A stretch of DNA of 9,280 nt, from NCBI GenBank assembly GCA_964428185.1, contig CAYRXH010000091.1, positions 1 through 9,280 of the forward strand, written 5' to 3'. The notes under the pieces were generated by a model. That model saw only the letters and a list, made by a program, of their open reading frames with translations. It did no database searches and was not told where the DNA came from. The position numbers were made by a program, and so were the translations under genes. Of the stretch, positions 1-7,854 are shown piece by piece. The stretch is from CAYMAZ01 sp964428185 (GTDB lineage: Bacteria > Bacteroidota > Bacteroidia > Bacteroidales > DTU049). Numbering within the stretch: the first letter of the stretch is position 1; each line of letters opens with the position of its first letter.

Positions 1-56
1 TTTATAATAATGCTGGGTTCTCCGTTGTTGCTTCTACAGATAAATAATACTCTCAT
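1..56 (-). CDS. Glycosyltransferase, GT4-like, N-terminal fragment cut by window edge
   Basis: This reading frame is too short to stand out by length. It starts with ATG at 56-54 and stays open for 18 codons to the edge of the window, reading MRVLFICRSNNGEPSIII. A basic residue, a hydrophobic beta strand (VLFIC), then a polar Ser-Asn-Asn-Gly turn before another hydrophobic stretch is the usual opening of a GT-B fold glycosyltransferase of family 4, where the first strand and loop begin the acceptor-binding Rossmann domain. It follows the adenylate-forming gene on the same strand after a 53-base gap (57-109) that holds no gene and no clear stem-loop terminator. The start is preceded by an A/T-rich run rather than a Shine-Dalgarno site, which is normal in Bacteroidota. 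The family call rests on 18 residues and context, so another Rossmann-type protein such as a sugar dehydratase or oxidoreductase is possible. Confidence 0.55.
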   Translation of the reverse strand, partial: MRVLFICRSNNGEPSIII

Positions 57-109
57 TTTAAAAATGAATTCAGAAAACGAAAAAAAATTCTAAACAAACA
101 GACAGTGAA

Positions 110-1426
110 TCAAAGCAAATGGTTGATAACTGGTCTGAATTTACCGGATTCATTGTGTTTAATTTCATCTGCAAAGATAAAAGTAATATTCATTGTTCCT
201 GCTCTTTCTGTGATATTTCGGGAGATCAAATCTTTCTCCTCTTCACTGAATTTATCAGCTACAAAAGTCATATTTAATTGTTGCGGGTTTATCTGGACAA
301 TCTGGAATTTTCTCAGGTTCCTGTGTGCTGCAATATTGCTGTCAAAGAATAAATGCCAAAAGTATGCCCAATGCAGGAATTTGCCATTAGCTCCTATAAT
401 ATAATCGCAGGTTCTTCCAAGAAGTTTTTGAATCCTGGGACTGTGTCTTCCGCACGGGCATGGTGTATTATCAATAATTGCCTGATCAGCATTATGATAT
501 CTGATAAAGGGCATGGTAAAATTATCAAGATCTGTAATCAGAAGATCGTTATTTGCATTAGTTTCAACAATAACATGTTCTTCAGTAATATGCATTCCTT
601 TGTGGGCATTGCATTCGTATGAAATACCACCGATTTCGCCGCAGCCGTACTGGTCAAAAGTTTCACACAGAAAGACTTCCCGAAATAAGTCTCTGTGAGT
701 TTCAGTAAGTGGTTCGGCAGTGGTAGTAATTGAACTCAAAGGAATTCTCAGGTTCATTGAATTGAGGTCCTGAGCAAGGGAGAAAAGGAATTGGGGATAA
801 GAGCGCAGATGTTGGTATTTTTTACTTTTTAAAAGTTTTATAATGAACATTCGTGTTTCATCAGATGTGTTATAAATATTTACAAATTTAGAATTGTTGA
901 GAAGATTTCCTGTATATGTTTTTAACTCTGAAAAAAAGGCTCTCTTCATAACATGACCGCCTTTGAGTATTAAAGTTCTGTCTGAAGAATTTATCCCCAT
1001 CCAGTCTTCAAAACGTTTAAAAGAAGCCCATACAGCACTTCTCGAGTTTGAATCACTTCGTTTAAACAAAATGTTTCCTGTTGTTCCTCCTGTTTGTGAA
1101 GTTTTAATCCCCTTGATTGATTTGTTATTGGAAGGGGTAAAAGCCAGTGAATTTTGCTGAATGATTTCTTTGGTAAGTATAGGGAACTCTTTTAAAATGT
1201 CTAATGAGTCAATTGCCTGGATGTTTATTTTCAATGTATCGATAACAGATCTGTAATATTCAACATGATGATAACAATGTAAGAGCAGTTTTTTTAGTTT
1301 TTCAATCTGAAAATGTTTCATTTCATTTTGAGAAAACCACTGAGTTTTATTGAAAAGTTTGTAATAGCTCCAGATATTTTTTCCTGTCAGTAAATCACTC
1401 ACTTTGGTTCTGTTCATGGTATGCAT
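110..1426 (-). CDS. Adenylate-forming enzyme, PaaK/CapK-like (phenylacetate-CoA ligase family)
   Basis: The 438-residue protein should activate a carboxylic acid with ATP as acyl-AMP and probably pass it to CoA or another thiol in the cytoplasm. Visible family motifs, in order, are the Gly/Thr-rich nucleotide loop SQTGGTTGN (110-118), TTAEPL (235-240), the adenine-binding segment DQYGCGEIGG (258-267), MPFIRYHNAD (305-314), CPCGRHSPR (323-331) and a C-terminal SGKFRPVI (427-434) carrying the expected catalytic lysine. Cys272, His279, Cys323 and Cys325 are placed so that they could form a metal site like that described in some phenylacetate-CoA ligases; this is inference. Length is normal for the family. 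The start is ATG at 1426, 2 bases after the wzy-like stop; a second ATG lies three codons in. Homologues are common in capsule and O-antigen loci (CapK), where the substrate is generally unknown. No carrier protein is encoded nearby. The substrate cannot be read from the sequence. Confidence 0.88.
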   Translation of the reverse strand: MHTMNRTKVSDLLTGKNIWSYYKLFNKTQWFSQNEMKHFQIEKLKKLLLHCYHHVEYYRSVIDTLKINIQAIDSLDILKEFPILTKEIIQQNSLAFTPSNNKSIKGIKTSQTGGTTGNILFKRSDSNSRSAVWASFKRFEDWMGINSSDRTLILKGGHVMKRAFFSELKTYTGNLLNNSKFVNIYNTSDETRMFIIKLLKSKKYQHLRSYPQFLFSLAQDLNSMNLRIPLSSITTTAEPLTETHRDLFREVFLCETFDQYGCGEIGGISYECNAHKGMHITEEHVIVETNANNDLLITDLDNFTMPFIRYHNADQAIIDNTPCPCGRHSPRIQKLLGRTCDYIIGANGKFLHWAYFWHLFFDSNIAAHRNLRKFQIVQINPQQLNMTFVADKFSEEEKDLISRNITERAGTMNITFIFADEIKHNESGKFRPVINHLL

Positions 1427-1428
1427 AT

Positions 1429-2694
1429 TTAATTGGCATGAATAACTGACACTCCGGATTTTACACGGGAGTAGAAAAAACCTATGATTGCACCAAGAAA
1501 TGAATAGCGTATTACTGGATACAGCATGCTGCTCATTGTGCCTGAAGCTCCTAAGATAAAAAACGAAAGAAAATAAGCATAAAACAATGTGTTCAATATA
1601 TGGTCTTCATTCGTATATAAATTCATTCTGATTAATTTCCTTTTCTGTTTAATATAAAACATTAAGATGGAAATGTTAAGAAGCAAGTATAAACTGAGTC
1701 CCACAATTCCACTTCCGTTTAAAATCTGGGCATAGTCGTTATGAAGTTGCCGAAGTCCGAAGCTGCCATCACCATAGTTTCCGGATGAATTGAGGACATC
1801 GTGTCCAAAGAAAAGCCAGTAAATATTTCCTGAGAAAATTATGTCATTTATTACAACTTCATTCTCCAGATATCTGCCTTCAGTTTCAATGGCGTCAGTG
1901 CTGAGTCTTTCTTGCCTGACATTTAACCTTGATTCAAGAATATTCTGATACATTGGATAGGTAATTATCATAGCAAGTAGAGAGATAAATGCAAATTGAA
2001 TGAATTTTCCTTTAAGCCTGATTCCAGAAACCAGAAAAATGACCATATACCCTGAAATAACAACAGAAAGGGCACCTCTTTTAAGGATGAGAATAAGAAG
2101 AATAAGACAAATTATTGATATGGCAATAAATAAAACACGATATAATTTGTTTTTAAATGGATACAATCGTAACATTGCCGGAACAAGGAGGAGAAAATAA
2201 GCAATAGAATTCAGCCCTTCGGAATAGATGCTGCCAGTCTGTATATAGAGCTCTTCATTTTCTTCATATGAGCCTCCACCAAGATTAAAAACATTTGAAA
2301 CAGCAATATTGATTAGAAACAATACAGACATAATAAACATGATCCTGAACATTTTGTTCAGGTCATTTTTGGATTTAATAAAACATACTGCCAGACCAAA
2401 ATAGAGGAAAGGGAGCAAAGATTTGAGTACATTTTTCATTGAGTATATAACATCTGAAGAGAAGAAAACGAGAATGAGTATATAAATTGCAAAAACATAC
2501 ATTATCCAGAAGTGTCTGTATATTCTGTTGTAGTGAAAATTTGCCCATACTGAGTATGCAATAAAAATGACTGGAATTATTATTGTTAGTATGGAACCGG
2601 GTTTAAATAAAAGTCCGTTAGCAATAGCATATAAAATCACCAGTACAGGATAGTTGAAGAAGAAGATTTTATTGATTGTGCTTAACCTTAGCAT
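1429..2694 (-). CDS. wzy: O-antigen polymerase (Wzy-type) of the O-antigen ligase/polymerase family
   Basis: This 421-residue integral membrane protein has roughly ten or more hydrophobic segments spread over its whole length, including 12-48, 62-80, 92-106, 116-136, 162-178, 186-204, 208-225, 231-246, 328-347 and a C-terminal pair. Two features of the O-antigen ligase/polymerase superfamily are visible: a Lys-Arg-Gly-Ala-Leu cluster at 205-209 at the end of a membrane helix, and a large extracytoplasmic loop (about 250-325) ending in RQLHNDYAQIL (315-325), followed by a glycine-rich helix. The loop histidine, His318, corresponds to the His conserved in WaaL, PglL and many Wzy proteins. Within an operon holding a flippase and glycosyltransferases, the likely role is polymerising undecaprenyl-linked repeat units at the periplasmic face. 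A ligase (WaaL) cannot be excluded from sequence. Its ATG shares one base with the TAA of the upstream glycosyltransferase (TAATG). Confidence 0.82.
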   Translation of the reverse strand: MLRLSTINKIFFFNYPVLVILYAIANGLLFKPGSILTIIIPVIFIAYSVWANFHYNRIYRHFWIMYVFAIYILILVFFSSDVIYSMKNVLKSLLPFLYFGLAVCFIKSKNDLNKMFRIMFIMSVLFLINIAVSNVFNLGGGSYEENEELYIQTGSIYSEGLNSIAYFLLLVPAMLRLYPFKNKLYRVLFIAISIICLILLILILKRGALSVVISGYMVIFLVSGIRLKGKFIQFAFISLLAMIITYPMYQNILESRLNVRQERLSTDAIETEGRYLENEVVINDIIFSGNIYWLFFGHDVLNSSGNYGDGSFGLRQLHNDYAQILNGSGIVGLSLYLLLNISILMFYIKQKRKLIRMNLYTNEDHILNTLFYAYFLSFFILGASGTMSSMLYPVIRYSFLGAIIGFFYSRVKSGVSVIHAN

Positions 2695-3647
2695 TAATAT
2701 TTAAACTTTGATGACTTTTTTCTGATATTTTTATTGATATATTTTAGCAGTTTTATTCCTGGCCTGGGGATGATACAATAGCAAATTGCAGCGAAACGGA
2801 CTATAAAATTAATTCTTTTTCTGTATCTCGAGTTCAAATAATAGAGTGTATGTTTATCCTTTCTCATGGCTGCAGAAAACAAAGAATTTTCAATCCAGAA
2901 ATTAAGGAGTTTATATGCTTCGGGTCGTCTATCTCGGTCAATAAGCTGATCAGTATGAAATAAAACTTTTAGAGTGGTTCGGTATTTATAATTCTCAGGA
3001 TTTCGGCTCATAGACATAGGTCTTCTGTGAATTATAGTATCAGGTATGCAACAATAACCAATTTCAGGAAAAAACAATGCAACTCTGAACCACATGTTTA
3101 AATCTTCACCAAATCTCCAGTACGGATGAAAAGTTCCGACAGTTTCAAAAACTTTTTTTCTGATGATAACATTGGATGAGTTAACAAAGGGTTGATAGAG
3201 GGATGCATGAAAGAAATTCACTATAGAATCTGACTTCAATAATTGCACAAGTCTGGTTTTTTCATTTTGGTCCTGTATGTTGAAGGCAGATGTGAACCAA
3301 TGAATATCAGAGTTTTTTTTGAAAAACTGAGCAGCATTATAAAGATGATCGGGAAGCCATTGATCATCAGCATCAAGAAAGGCGATGAATGTACTATTTG
3401 CTTGTGCAATACCATAATTTCTAGCAGAAGAAACTCCCAGATGATTTTGCTGTAATAATTTCACATTGGGAAATTTTTGCTCTATCAGTCTGGAGGTGAA
3501 GTCTTCAGAGCCATCATTCACAACTATGATTTCAGATGCAGGATATGTTTGTGACATAACAGACTGGATAGCATCTGCAATAAATCCGGAAGCATTATAT
3601 GCCGGAATGACAACTGTGATTGTAATATGTAATTCTTGAACCGACAT
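2694..3647 (-). CDS. Family 2 glycosyltransferase (second GT2)
   Basis: A GT-A fold family 2 glycosyltransferase of 317 residues from the preferred start, expected to add one sugar to the lipid-linked repeat at the cytoplasmic membrane face. Motifs are ITVVIPAYN (first strand), VVNDGSEDFT (nucleotide-binding turn), the DxD metal and nucleotide-sugar motif FLDADDQW, and a later FGEDLNMW whose acidic pair sits where the acceptor-activating base is found in GT2 enzymes. The last 40 residues are strongly basic with a short hydrophobic stretch, which may hold the protein against the membrane. The frame can be extended to 3668, but that codon is TTG; the first ATG is at 3647, reads MSVQELH and leaves a 14-base gap after the upstream stop. 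I chose the ATG. The weak AGAAG just before it could help initiation. Donor and acceptor cannot be predicted. Confidence 0.92.
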   Translation of the reverse strand: MSVQELHITITVVIPAYNASGFIADAIQSVMSQTYPASEIIVVNDGSEDFTSRLIEQKFPNVKLLQQNHLGVSSARNYGIAQANSTFIAFLDADDQWLPDHLYNAAQFFKKNSDIHWFTSAFNIQDQNEKTRLVQLLKSDSIVNFFHASLYQPFVNSSNVIIRKKVFETVGTFHPYWRFGEDLNMWFRVALFFPEIGYCCIPDTIIHRRPMSMSRNPENYKYRTTLKVLFHTDQLIDRDRRPEAYKLLNFWIENSLFSAAMRKDKHTLYYLNSRYRKRINFIVRFAAICYCIIPRPGIKLLKYINKNIRKKSSKFKY

Positions 3648-3661
3648 AGCTTCTGAATAAT

Positions 3662-4648
3662 TTACCAATTTCGGTATCTTAGTTTTTGTGTTCTTAAAAA
3701 TCTGAAAATGTAATCAGCAAACTTACATAAAGTCAAAAAATGAAAAATTCTGTCATTCATTGATAGTAGTCTTTCATTTTTCAGATACCTGATCGAAATA
3801 GTGCTTCGCTTTTTGTTTCCTGACAGCCAGGCTAAAGTAATATTTCTTTTATAGTATCTTTTGTTTATAAGCTTCAATGTAACTTTATCAGTTTGAAAAT
3901 GCTTTGCAAAAAAGAACTCAATGAGAAATGTATTTATAATTAATGCAATACGTTTCTTCTTATCTTCATTTCTGCTTATTGTTCCTGCCCTGATGCGGTA
4001 TGTGGCAGTGCAATCAGGCATATAATCTGCTCTGGTATGATAGGATAGGTAAATCCAGAATGGATAATCTTCTATGACCCACCTTTTATTCACCGGATCG
4101 ATCTCGCGAATATACTGGTCAAGTAGTGGCTTTCTGAACATTACCGTCAATGGGGAATATGGACCCTGAATAAGCAGATCATTGAAAGAACTTATTGTTG
4201 AGAAAAACCGATTATTTGATTTCTGAAAATACTGAATGGTTTTACCTGTCTTCTCAATAAAAGCATTATAATCGGAGTGTATAATGCCAGTATCAGGATG
4301 GTTTTCAAGATAAGAACACTGTTTTTCCAGTTTTAATTCATCTGACCAGAAATCGTCTCCAGCACATTGAGCAATAAAAGACCCTTTGCACTTTTGAGCA
4401 ATTGAAAAATAATTTTTCACAAGACCGACATTGATGGGATTGATATATAATCTGATTTTATCAGGAAATTGTGCAATAAAATCATTTATAATCAGGATAG
4501 TATTGTCAGTTGAACAATCATCACCGATAACAATCTCAAAGGAATAACTGCATTTTTGGAACAGAATACTTGTTAAACATTGACTAATCGTATCCTGATG
4601 ATTGTAGGTTGCCACGATAACAGAAATAGTAGGAGAGAGGGGTTCCAT
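3662..4648 (-). CDS. Family 2 glycosyltransferase (first GT2)
   Basis: This 328-residue GT-A enzyme begins with ISVIVATYNHQDTI (8-21) and has the nucleotide-binding turn GDDCSTDNT (42-50). The DxD-type metal site reads AGDDFW (96-101), and IEDYPFW (192-198) supplies a likely catalytic acidic pair. An INPINVG segment (69-75) between the turn and the metal site is also typical of the family. The last 100 residues are rich in Lys and Arg with hydrophobic patches, suggesting peripheral membrane contact near the lipid-linked acceptor. It lies 5 bases after the flippase stop and starts with ATG. It shares only the family motifs with the next GT2 gene and has a different second half, so the pair does not look like a recent duplication and probably makes two different linkages. 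Substrates cannot be assigned. Confidence 0.92.
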   Translation of the reverse strand: MEPLSPTISVIVATYNHQDTISQCLTSILFQKCSYSFEIVIGDDCSTDNTILIINDFIAQFPDKIRLYINPINVGLVKNYFSIAQKCKGSFIAQCAGDDFWSDELKLEKQCSYLENHPDTGIIHSDYNAFIEKTGKTIQYFQKSNNRFFSTISSFNDLLIQGPYSPLTVMFRKPLLDQYIREIDPVNKRWVIEDYPFWIYLSYHTRADYMPDCTATYRIRAGTISRNEDKKKRIALIINTFLIEFFFAKHFQTDKVTLKLINKRYYKRNITLAWLSGNKKRSTISIRYLKNERLLSMNDRIFHFLTLCKFADYIFRFLRTQKLRYRNW

Positions 4649-4653
4649 TCGTA

Positions 4654-6141
4654 TTATTCTTTATCTTTATGTATCAGTTTGTGCAACAATTCTCTAAAAG
4701 CCATTCGTTTATTAAGCTCTCTGTAACTGTATAACAAGGAAAGTAAAAATAGAGGAATACACACAAAATATTTGAAAGAGTTGTCAATGACCTGAGAGAA
4801 GATAAATACCAAGATGACAAGCAGGAACTGAACAATGCTGATTTTTAGGGCAGCATATTCAAATCTGAAATGAAAACGTAAAGATGAGATAATCAGAATC
4901 TGCAAAAAGATCAGACAATAACCTGCAAAAAAAGACATTCCCAGCCCTGTAAAACCAAAATAGTGATATCCCAGAATATTTAGCACAAGGATGTATAAAT
5001 TTGTTAATAATTCATTCCAGAAAAATAGTCTTCCTGAACCCTTTGCAAGGAACAGGAACCCAATTGACCAGCTTATTGCTTTGATCACCATTCCCGGAGC
5101 AGCCCATTTGATCATATAATTAACCTCCAAGAATTGTTTTGAATAGAGAATTAAAACAATATGATAAACAAAAATGAGAAAAACTATAATAATTGGTGCA
5201 ATAATCAGCACGGACATTTCAATTTGCTGATTGATAATCCTGTTTGCAAGTATGGTGTCTTTTGAAGCCATAGAAAGTCTTGGGAAATAATCAGTCCCCA
5301 TTGATGTAAAAATGAGAGCTACATAAGTGTTTATCAGAGCAAAGCCAGCGTTATATAATCCTACATCACCTATTGATCCACTATGAGTAATGAAGATTCT
5401 GACAATATAAAATGCACCCAATGAAACAAAGCCGCTCATACTAATGTAGAAACCCAGGCGGATCATTGTTTTCCCTTCATTAAAAGATTGTTTCAATGAA
5501 ATATTGCTTTTTGGCACATCAGTTTTGTTATAATAATAAATTGAAGCAAACAGTGAAATGATGCTGGTTGTTATGATGGCAGGGACAATGCCTTTTAATC
5601 CCCAAAAATAATACATTGGAACCGTTAAAAAAAGGCCTGCTATACTTCCTGTTACATTTGCTTTTGCAAGAAATTTAAGTTTTCTGAGTCCCTGAAATAC
5701 AACAAGTTGACCTGAAGTAAGCTGCCGGAGCAGAAGTGATGATGAAAGAAAAATGAAAGACCAGGTAAAGTCACGATTACCGAATGTAATAACACTGAGC
5801 CACCTGGATAAACATAAAGTAATGATTAAACCTGCCAATCCTGTCGCCCAGACCCATCTTCTTATTGTAATAATGATCTCTCCAGTCCTTTGTTTGTTAT
5901 TATCTGAAAAAGATTCGGCAATATATCTCACAGCACTTGTGCCAAGTCCAAGATTGGTGAGGTTCCCTAAAAGGCCTATAGTAGTATTTAGTAATCCTGC
6001 AATCCCAACACCAACGGGTCCCAACAAAACAGCAATAAATTTTGAACGCACTATCTGCACAATAATCTGAATAAACTGCACACTACTGAACAGCGAAATG
6101 CTTTTAGCTATTTGTCTGTATGTTGCTGGTTTATCAGACAT
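4654..6141 (-). CDS. wzx: Wzx-type polysaccharide flippase (MOP superfamily)
   Basis: A 495-residue polytopic inner-membrane protein predicted to move the undecaprenyl-diphosphate-linked repeat unit from the cytoplasmic to the periplasmic leaflet. Hydrophobic segments suited to about 12 to 14 membrane helices cover the chain. Family-like features are the N-terminal SKFIAVLLGPVGVGIAGL (33-50), the segment NLGLGTSAVRYIAE (63-76), and the middle repeat-like GDVGLYNAGFALINTYV (258-274) followed by MGTDYFPRLS (281-290), which is characteristic of the Wzx and polysaccharide-export branch. Charged residues within helices (for example Arg73 and Arg248) may face the anionic substrate; this is inference. 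Length fits the family. The ATG shares one base with the TAA of the acyltransferase before it, suggesting coupled translation. Position next to glycosyltransferases and a Wzy-like gene makes the Wzx/Wzy pathway the simplest reading. Confidence 0.92.
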   Translation of the reverse strand: MSDKPATYRQIAKSISLFSSVQFIQIIVQIVRSKFIAVLLGPVGVGIAGLLNTTIGLLGNLTNLGLGTSAVRYIAESFSDNNKQRTGEIIITIRRWVWATGLAGLIITLCLSRWLSVITFGNRDFTWSFIFLSSSLLLRQLTSGQLVVFQGLRKLKFLAKANVTGSIAGLFLTVPMYYFWGLKGIVPAIITTSIISLFASIYYYNKTDVPKSNISLKQSFNEGKTMIRLGFYISMSGFVSLGAFYIVRIFITHSGSIGDVGLYNAGFALINTYVALIFTSMGTDYFPRLSMASKDTILANRIINQQIEMSVLIIAPIIIVFLIFVYHIVLILYSKQFLEVNYMIKWAAPGMVIKAISWSIGFLFLAKGSGRLFFWNELLTNLYILVLNILGYHYFGFTGLGMSFFAGYCLIFLQILIISSLRFHFRFEYAALKISIVQFLLVILVFIFSQVIDNSFKYFVCIPLFLLSLLYSYRELNKRMAFRELLHKLIHKDKE

Positions 6142-6743
6142 TATAGAGGTTTAATAATTTTTGCAGGAACCCCTCCAATTATTACGTTATCAGGAAAAGA
6201 TCCCGAAACAACAGAACCAGCTGCAACGATAGTATTTTCACCAATGTATGTGTTTTTTAAAATAATGACATTATTCCCTATCCAAACATTTCTGCCAATA
6301 ATAACTTCACCTTTTTCTCCAGGCTGGCGTCGTTTCATCGGATCTGTACCATGAGCTTCATGATCCATAATTGTAACTGCCTGCCCTATTAGAGTGTCAT
6401 CTTCGATTTTTATGAGTTGTGCAGCACAAATAAAAAGATTATTGTTTGTTGCTATGTTGTTTCCAATTGAAATTTTTGCTTCTGGATATCTGGCTTGTAG
6501 TTCAATAGCTCCCCTTCTGTGAAATCCACCAATTCTGCATCCGAAGACGCAATTGCTGCCAATGTTGATTACCCCTTTCCCTGAAAAAATCAATTTCTGC
6601 TCAAATCTAGGTAACTGCTTGTAAATCAGCCTTTTTGACATAAAAAAAGACAGATTGGGTAAGCGGAGAAAAAAAATATTTCGGTATAGATGATATAACC
6701 ATTTGAAAGGGTATGCAATGATATTAAATACTTTACTCTTCAT
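6141..6743 (-). CDS. Left-handed beta-helix acyltransferase (NodL/LacA/WcaF-like, likely sugar O-acetyltransferase)
   Basis: The 200-residue protein carries imperfect hexapeptide repeats (for example IGNNIA, IGRNVW, IGNNVI, IGENTI) from about residue 55 to the C-terminus, the mark of trimeric acetyl-CoA-dependent acyltransferases. MDHEAHG (126-132) supplies the probable catalytic His128, and a loop of Lys/Arg (137-144) follows before the final helical coils. It ends GGVPAKIIKPL, typical of the family. The first 50 residues are basic and hydrophobic (WLYHLYRNIFFLRL) and could lie on the membrane near the lipid-linked substrate. The start is ATG, overlapping the aminotransferase end by 11 bases. 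The motif set resembles polysaccharide O-acetyltransferases more than the 3-N-acetyltransferase upstream, so it more likely decorates a hydroxyl in the repeat unit. Acetyl is the usual donor group, but a different acyl group is possible. Confidence 0.85.
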   Translation of the reverse strand: MKSKVFNIIAYPFKWLYHLYRNIFFLRLPNLSFFMSKRLIYKQLPRFEQKLIFSGKGVINIGSNCVFGCRIGGFHRRGAIELQARYPEAKISIGNNIATNNNLFICAAQLIKIEDDTLIGQAVTIMDHEAHGTDPMKRRQPGEKGEVIIGRNVWIGNNVIILKNTYIGENTIVAAGSVVSGSFPDNVIIGGVPAKIIKPL

Positions 6744-7854
6744 ATTTGTTAAGGATTTCTGAAATATAGAGAATTTCTTCTTCTTTCATTGCCTGATTCA
6801 GAGGAATGCTTAAAATTTCACTGTGAATCTTTTCTGTAATCGGTAATTTCATTGCATTCCATTCGCTGAAAGCTAGTTGAAGATGTGGTGGTACAGGGTA
6901 ATGGATAATTGTTTCAATTTCCGCAGATTTGAGATAATTCTGTAATTTATCTCTATGATGAGTTCGAATAGTAAATAGATGCCACACATGGGATTCATCC
7001 TGCGCGACTTTAGAGGGATCATTGCAGTGAGGAAGAAACACTGAATGAGACCAGATTTGGTCGTAATATATTTGTGCCAGTTGTCTTCTGACACTGTTGA
7101 TTCTGTCCAGATCTTTTAGTTTTGAATTGAGAAATGCAGCCTGTATTTCATCCATCCGGGAATTGATCCCTTTATATTCACAGATATACTTGTCTTTGGT
7201 TCCATAATTTGAGAGTGAACGAATAATTTCAGCTATTTGTTCATCATTTGTAGCAACTGCACCTGCGTCACCGAGAGCACCAAGGTTTTTGGTAGGGTAA
7301 AATGAGAATCCTGCTGCATCACCCAGATTTCCTGTTTTTTTTGTATTCCAGCTAGCTCCGATAGCCTGGGCATTATCTTCTATAATTTTTAAATTGTATT
7401 TTTTTGCAATATTGGTTAACTGGTCGCACCAGACTGTTCTTCCATAAAGATGAACGACCATAATGCCACGTGTTTTACCGGTGATATGTTGTTCAATCAG
7501 GTTGATATCTATGTTAAGTGTCTGATCAGGTTCAACAGGGACAGGGATAAGCTTATTCTCGGTAATTGAAAGAATACTGGCAATATAAGTATTGGCAGGA
7601 ACAATAATCTCATCTCCTTCACGCATAAATCCGGTTTCAATATAGGCCCTAAAAATCAGTCTGAGTGCGTCAAATCCGTTTCCTGTTGAAATAACATTGC
7701 TGACTCCTGTGTATTTGGCCAGTTGTTGTTCGAACAATGCAACATTATTTCCCAAAAGATATTTTCCGGAATGTACAACTGACTCTGCCTGACGGACTAG
7801 TGTCTCAAAATAAGGATGGTTAATGTCAGATAGTTTTAAAAAAGGGACTTTCAT
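6733..7854 (-). CDS. fdtB: PLP-dependent dTDP-3-keto-6-deoxyhexose aminotransferase (DegT/DnrJ/EryC1 family; FdtB/QdtB type)
   Basis: A 373-residue fold-type I aminotransferase that should transfer an amino group from glutamate to the C3 keto group of the product of the ketoisomerase. The family landmarks are present: GNGFDALRL (58-66) for phosphate binding, VPANTYIAS (85-93), IIEDNAQAIGA (157-167) with Asp160 to pair with the pyridine nitrogen, and SFYPTKNLGALGDAG (184-198) with Lys189 as the Schiff-base lysine. GINSRMDEIQAAFL (229-242) contributes to the dimer active site, and YPVPPHLQ lies near the end. Length is typical and nothing is missing. The gene sits directly after a 3-N-acetyltransferase and a 3,4-ketoisomerase, the partners expected for Fuc3NAc or Qui3NAc synthesis. 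Its ATG overlaps the preceding stop as ATGA. Sequence alone does not say whether the galacto or gluco sugar is made, so the fdt symbol stands for the fdt/qdt group. Confidence 0.93.
   Translation of the reverse strand: MKVPFLKLSDINHPYFETLVRQAESVVHSGKYLLGNNVALFEQQLAKYTGVSNVISTGNGFDALRLIFRAYIETGFMREGDEIIVPANTYIASILSITENKLIPVPVEPDQTLNIDINLIEQHITGKTRGIMVVHLYGRTVWCDQLTNIAKKYNLKIIEDNAQAIGASWNTKKTGNLGDAAGFSFYPTKNLGALGDAGAVATNDEQIAEIIRSLSNYGTKDKYICEYKGINSRMDEIQAAFLNSKLKDLDRINSVRRQLAQIYYDQIWSHSVFLPHCNDPSKVAQDESHVWHLFTIRTHHRDKLQNYLKSAEIETIIHYPVPPHLQLAFSEWNAMKLPITEKIHSEILSIPLNQAMKEEEILYISEILNKYEE

Noticed and set aside
57..109. Possible terminator after the adenylate-forming gene
   Set aside because: There is a T-rich run on the minus strand, but the only pairing available (GAATT with AATTC, 15-base loop) is weak and does not precede the T run; the next gene appears to continue on the same strand.
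353..622. Plus-strand open frames opposite the adenylate-forming gene
   Set aside because: They overlap each other and the conserved CPCGR and DQYGCGE motifs of the real gene, and show no domain or plausible start signal.
3313..3320. Eight-base A tract (coding strand) in the second GT2, with similar tracts at 7335-7342 and 8509-8516, considered as phase-variation switches
   Set aside because: All are in frame, encode ordinary Lys-containing segments, and are short and common in AT-rich DNA. There is no sign of disrupted frames.
2694..4648. Possible tandem duplication of the two GT2 genes
   Set aside because: Beyond shared GT2 motifs the proteins differ throughout, including around the metal site (AGDDFW against LDADDQW) and in their C-terminal halves.
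5753..6070. Plus-strand open frame of 105 codons opposite the flippase
   Set aside because: It lies wholly antisense to a well-supported membrane protein gene, has no family resemblance, and its proline and valine richness mirrors the opposite strand's codons.
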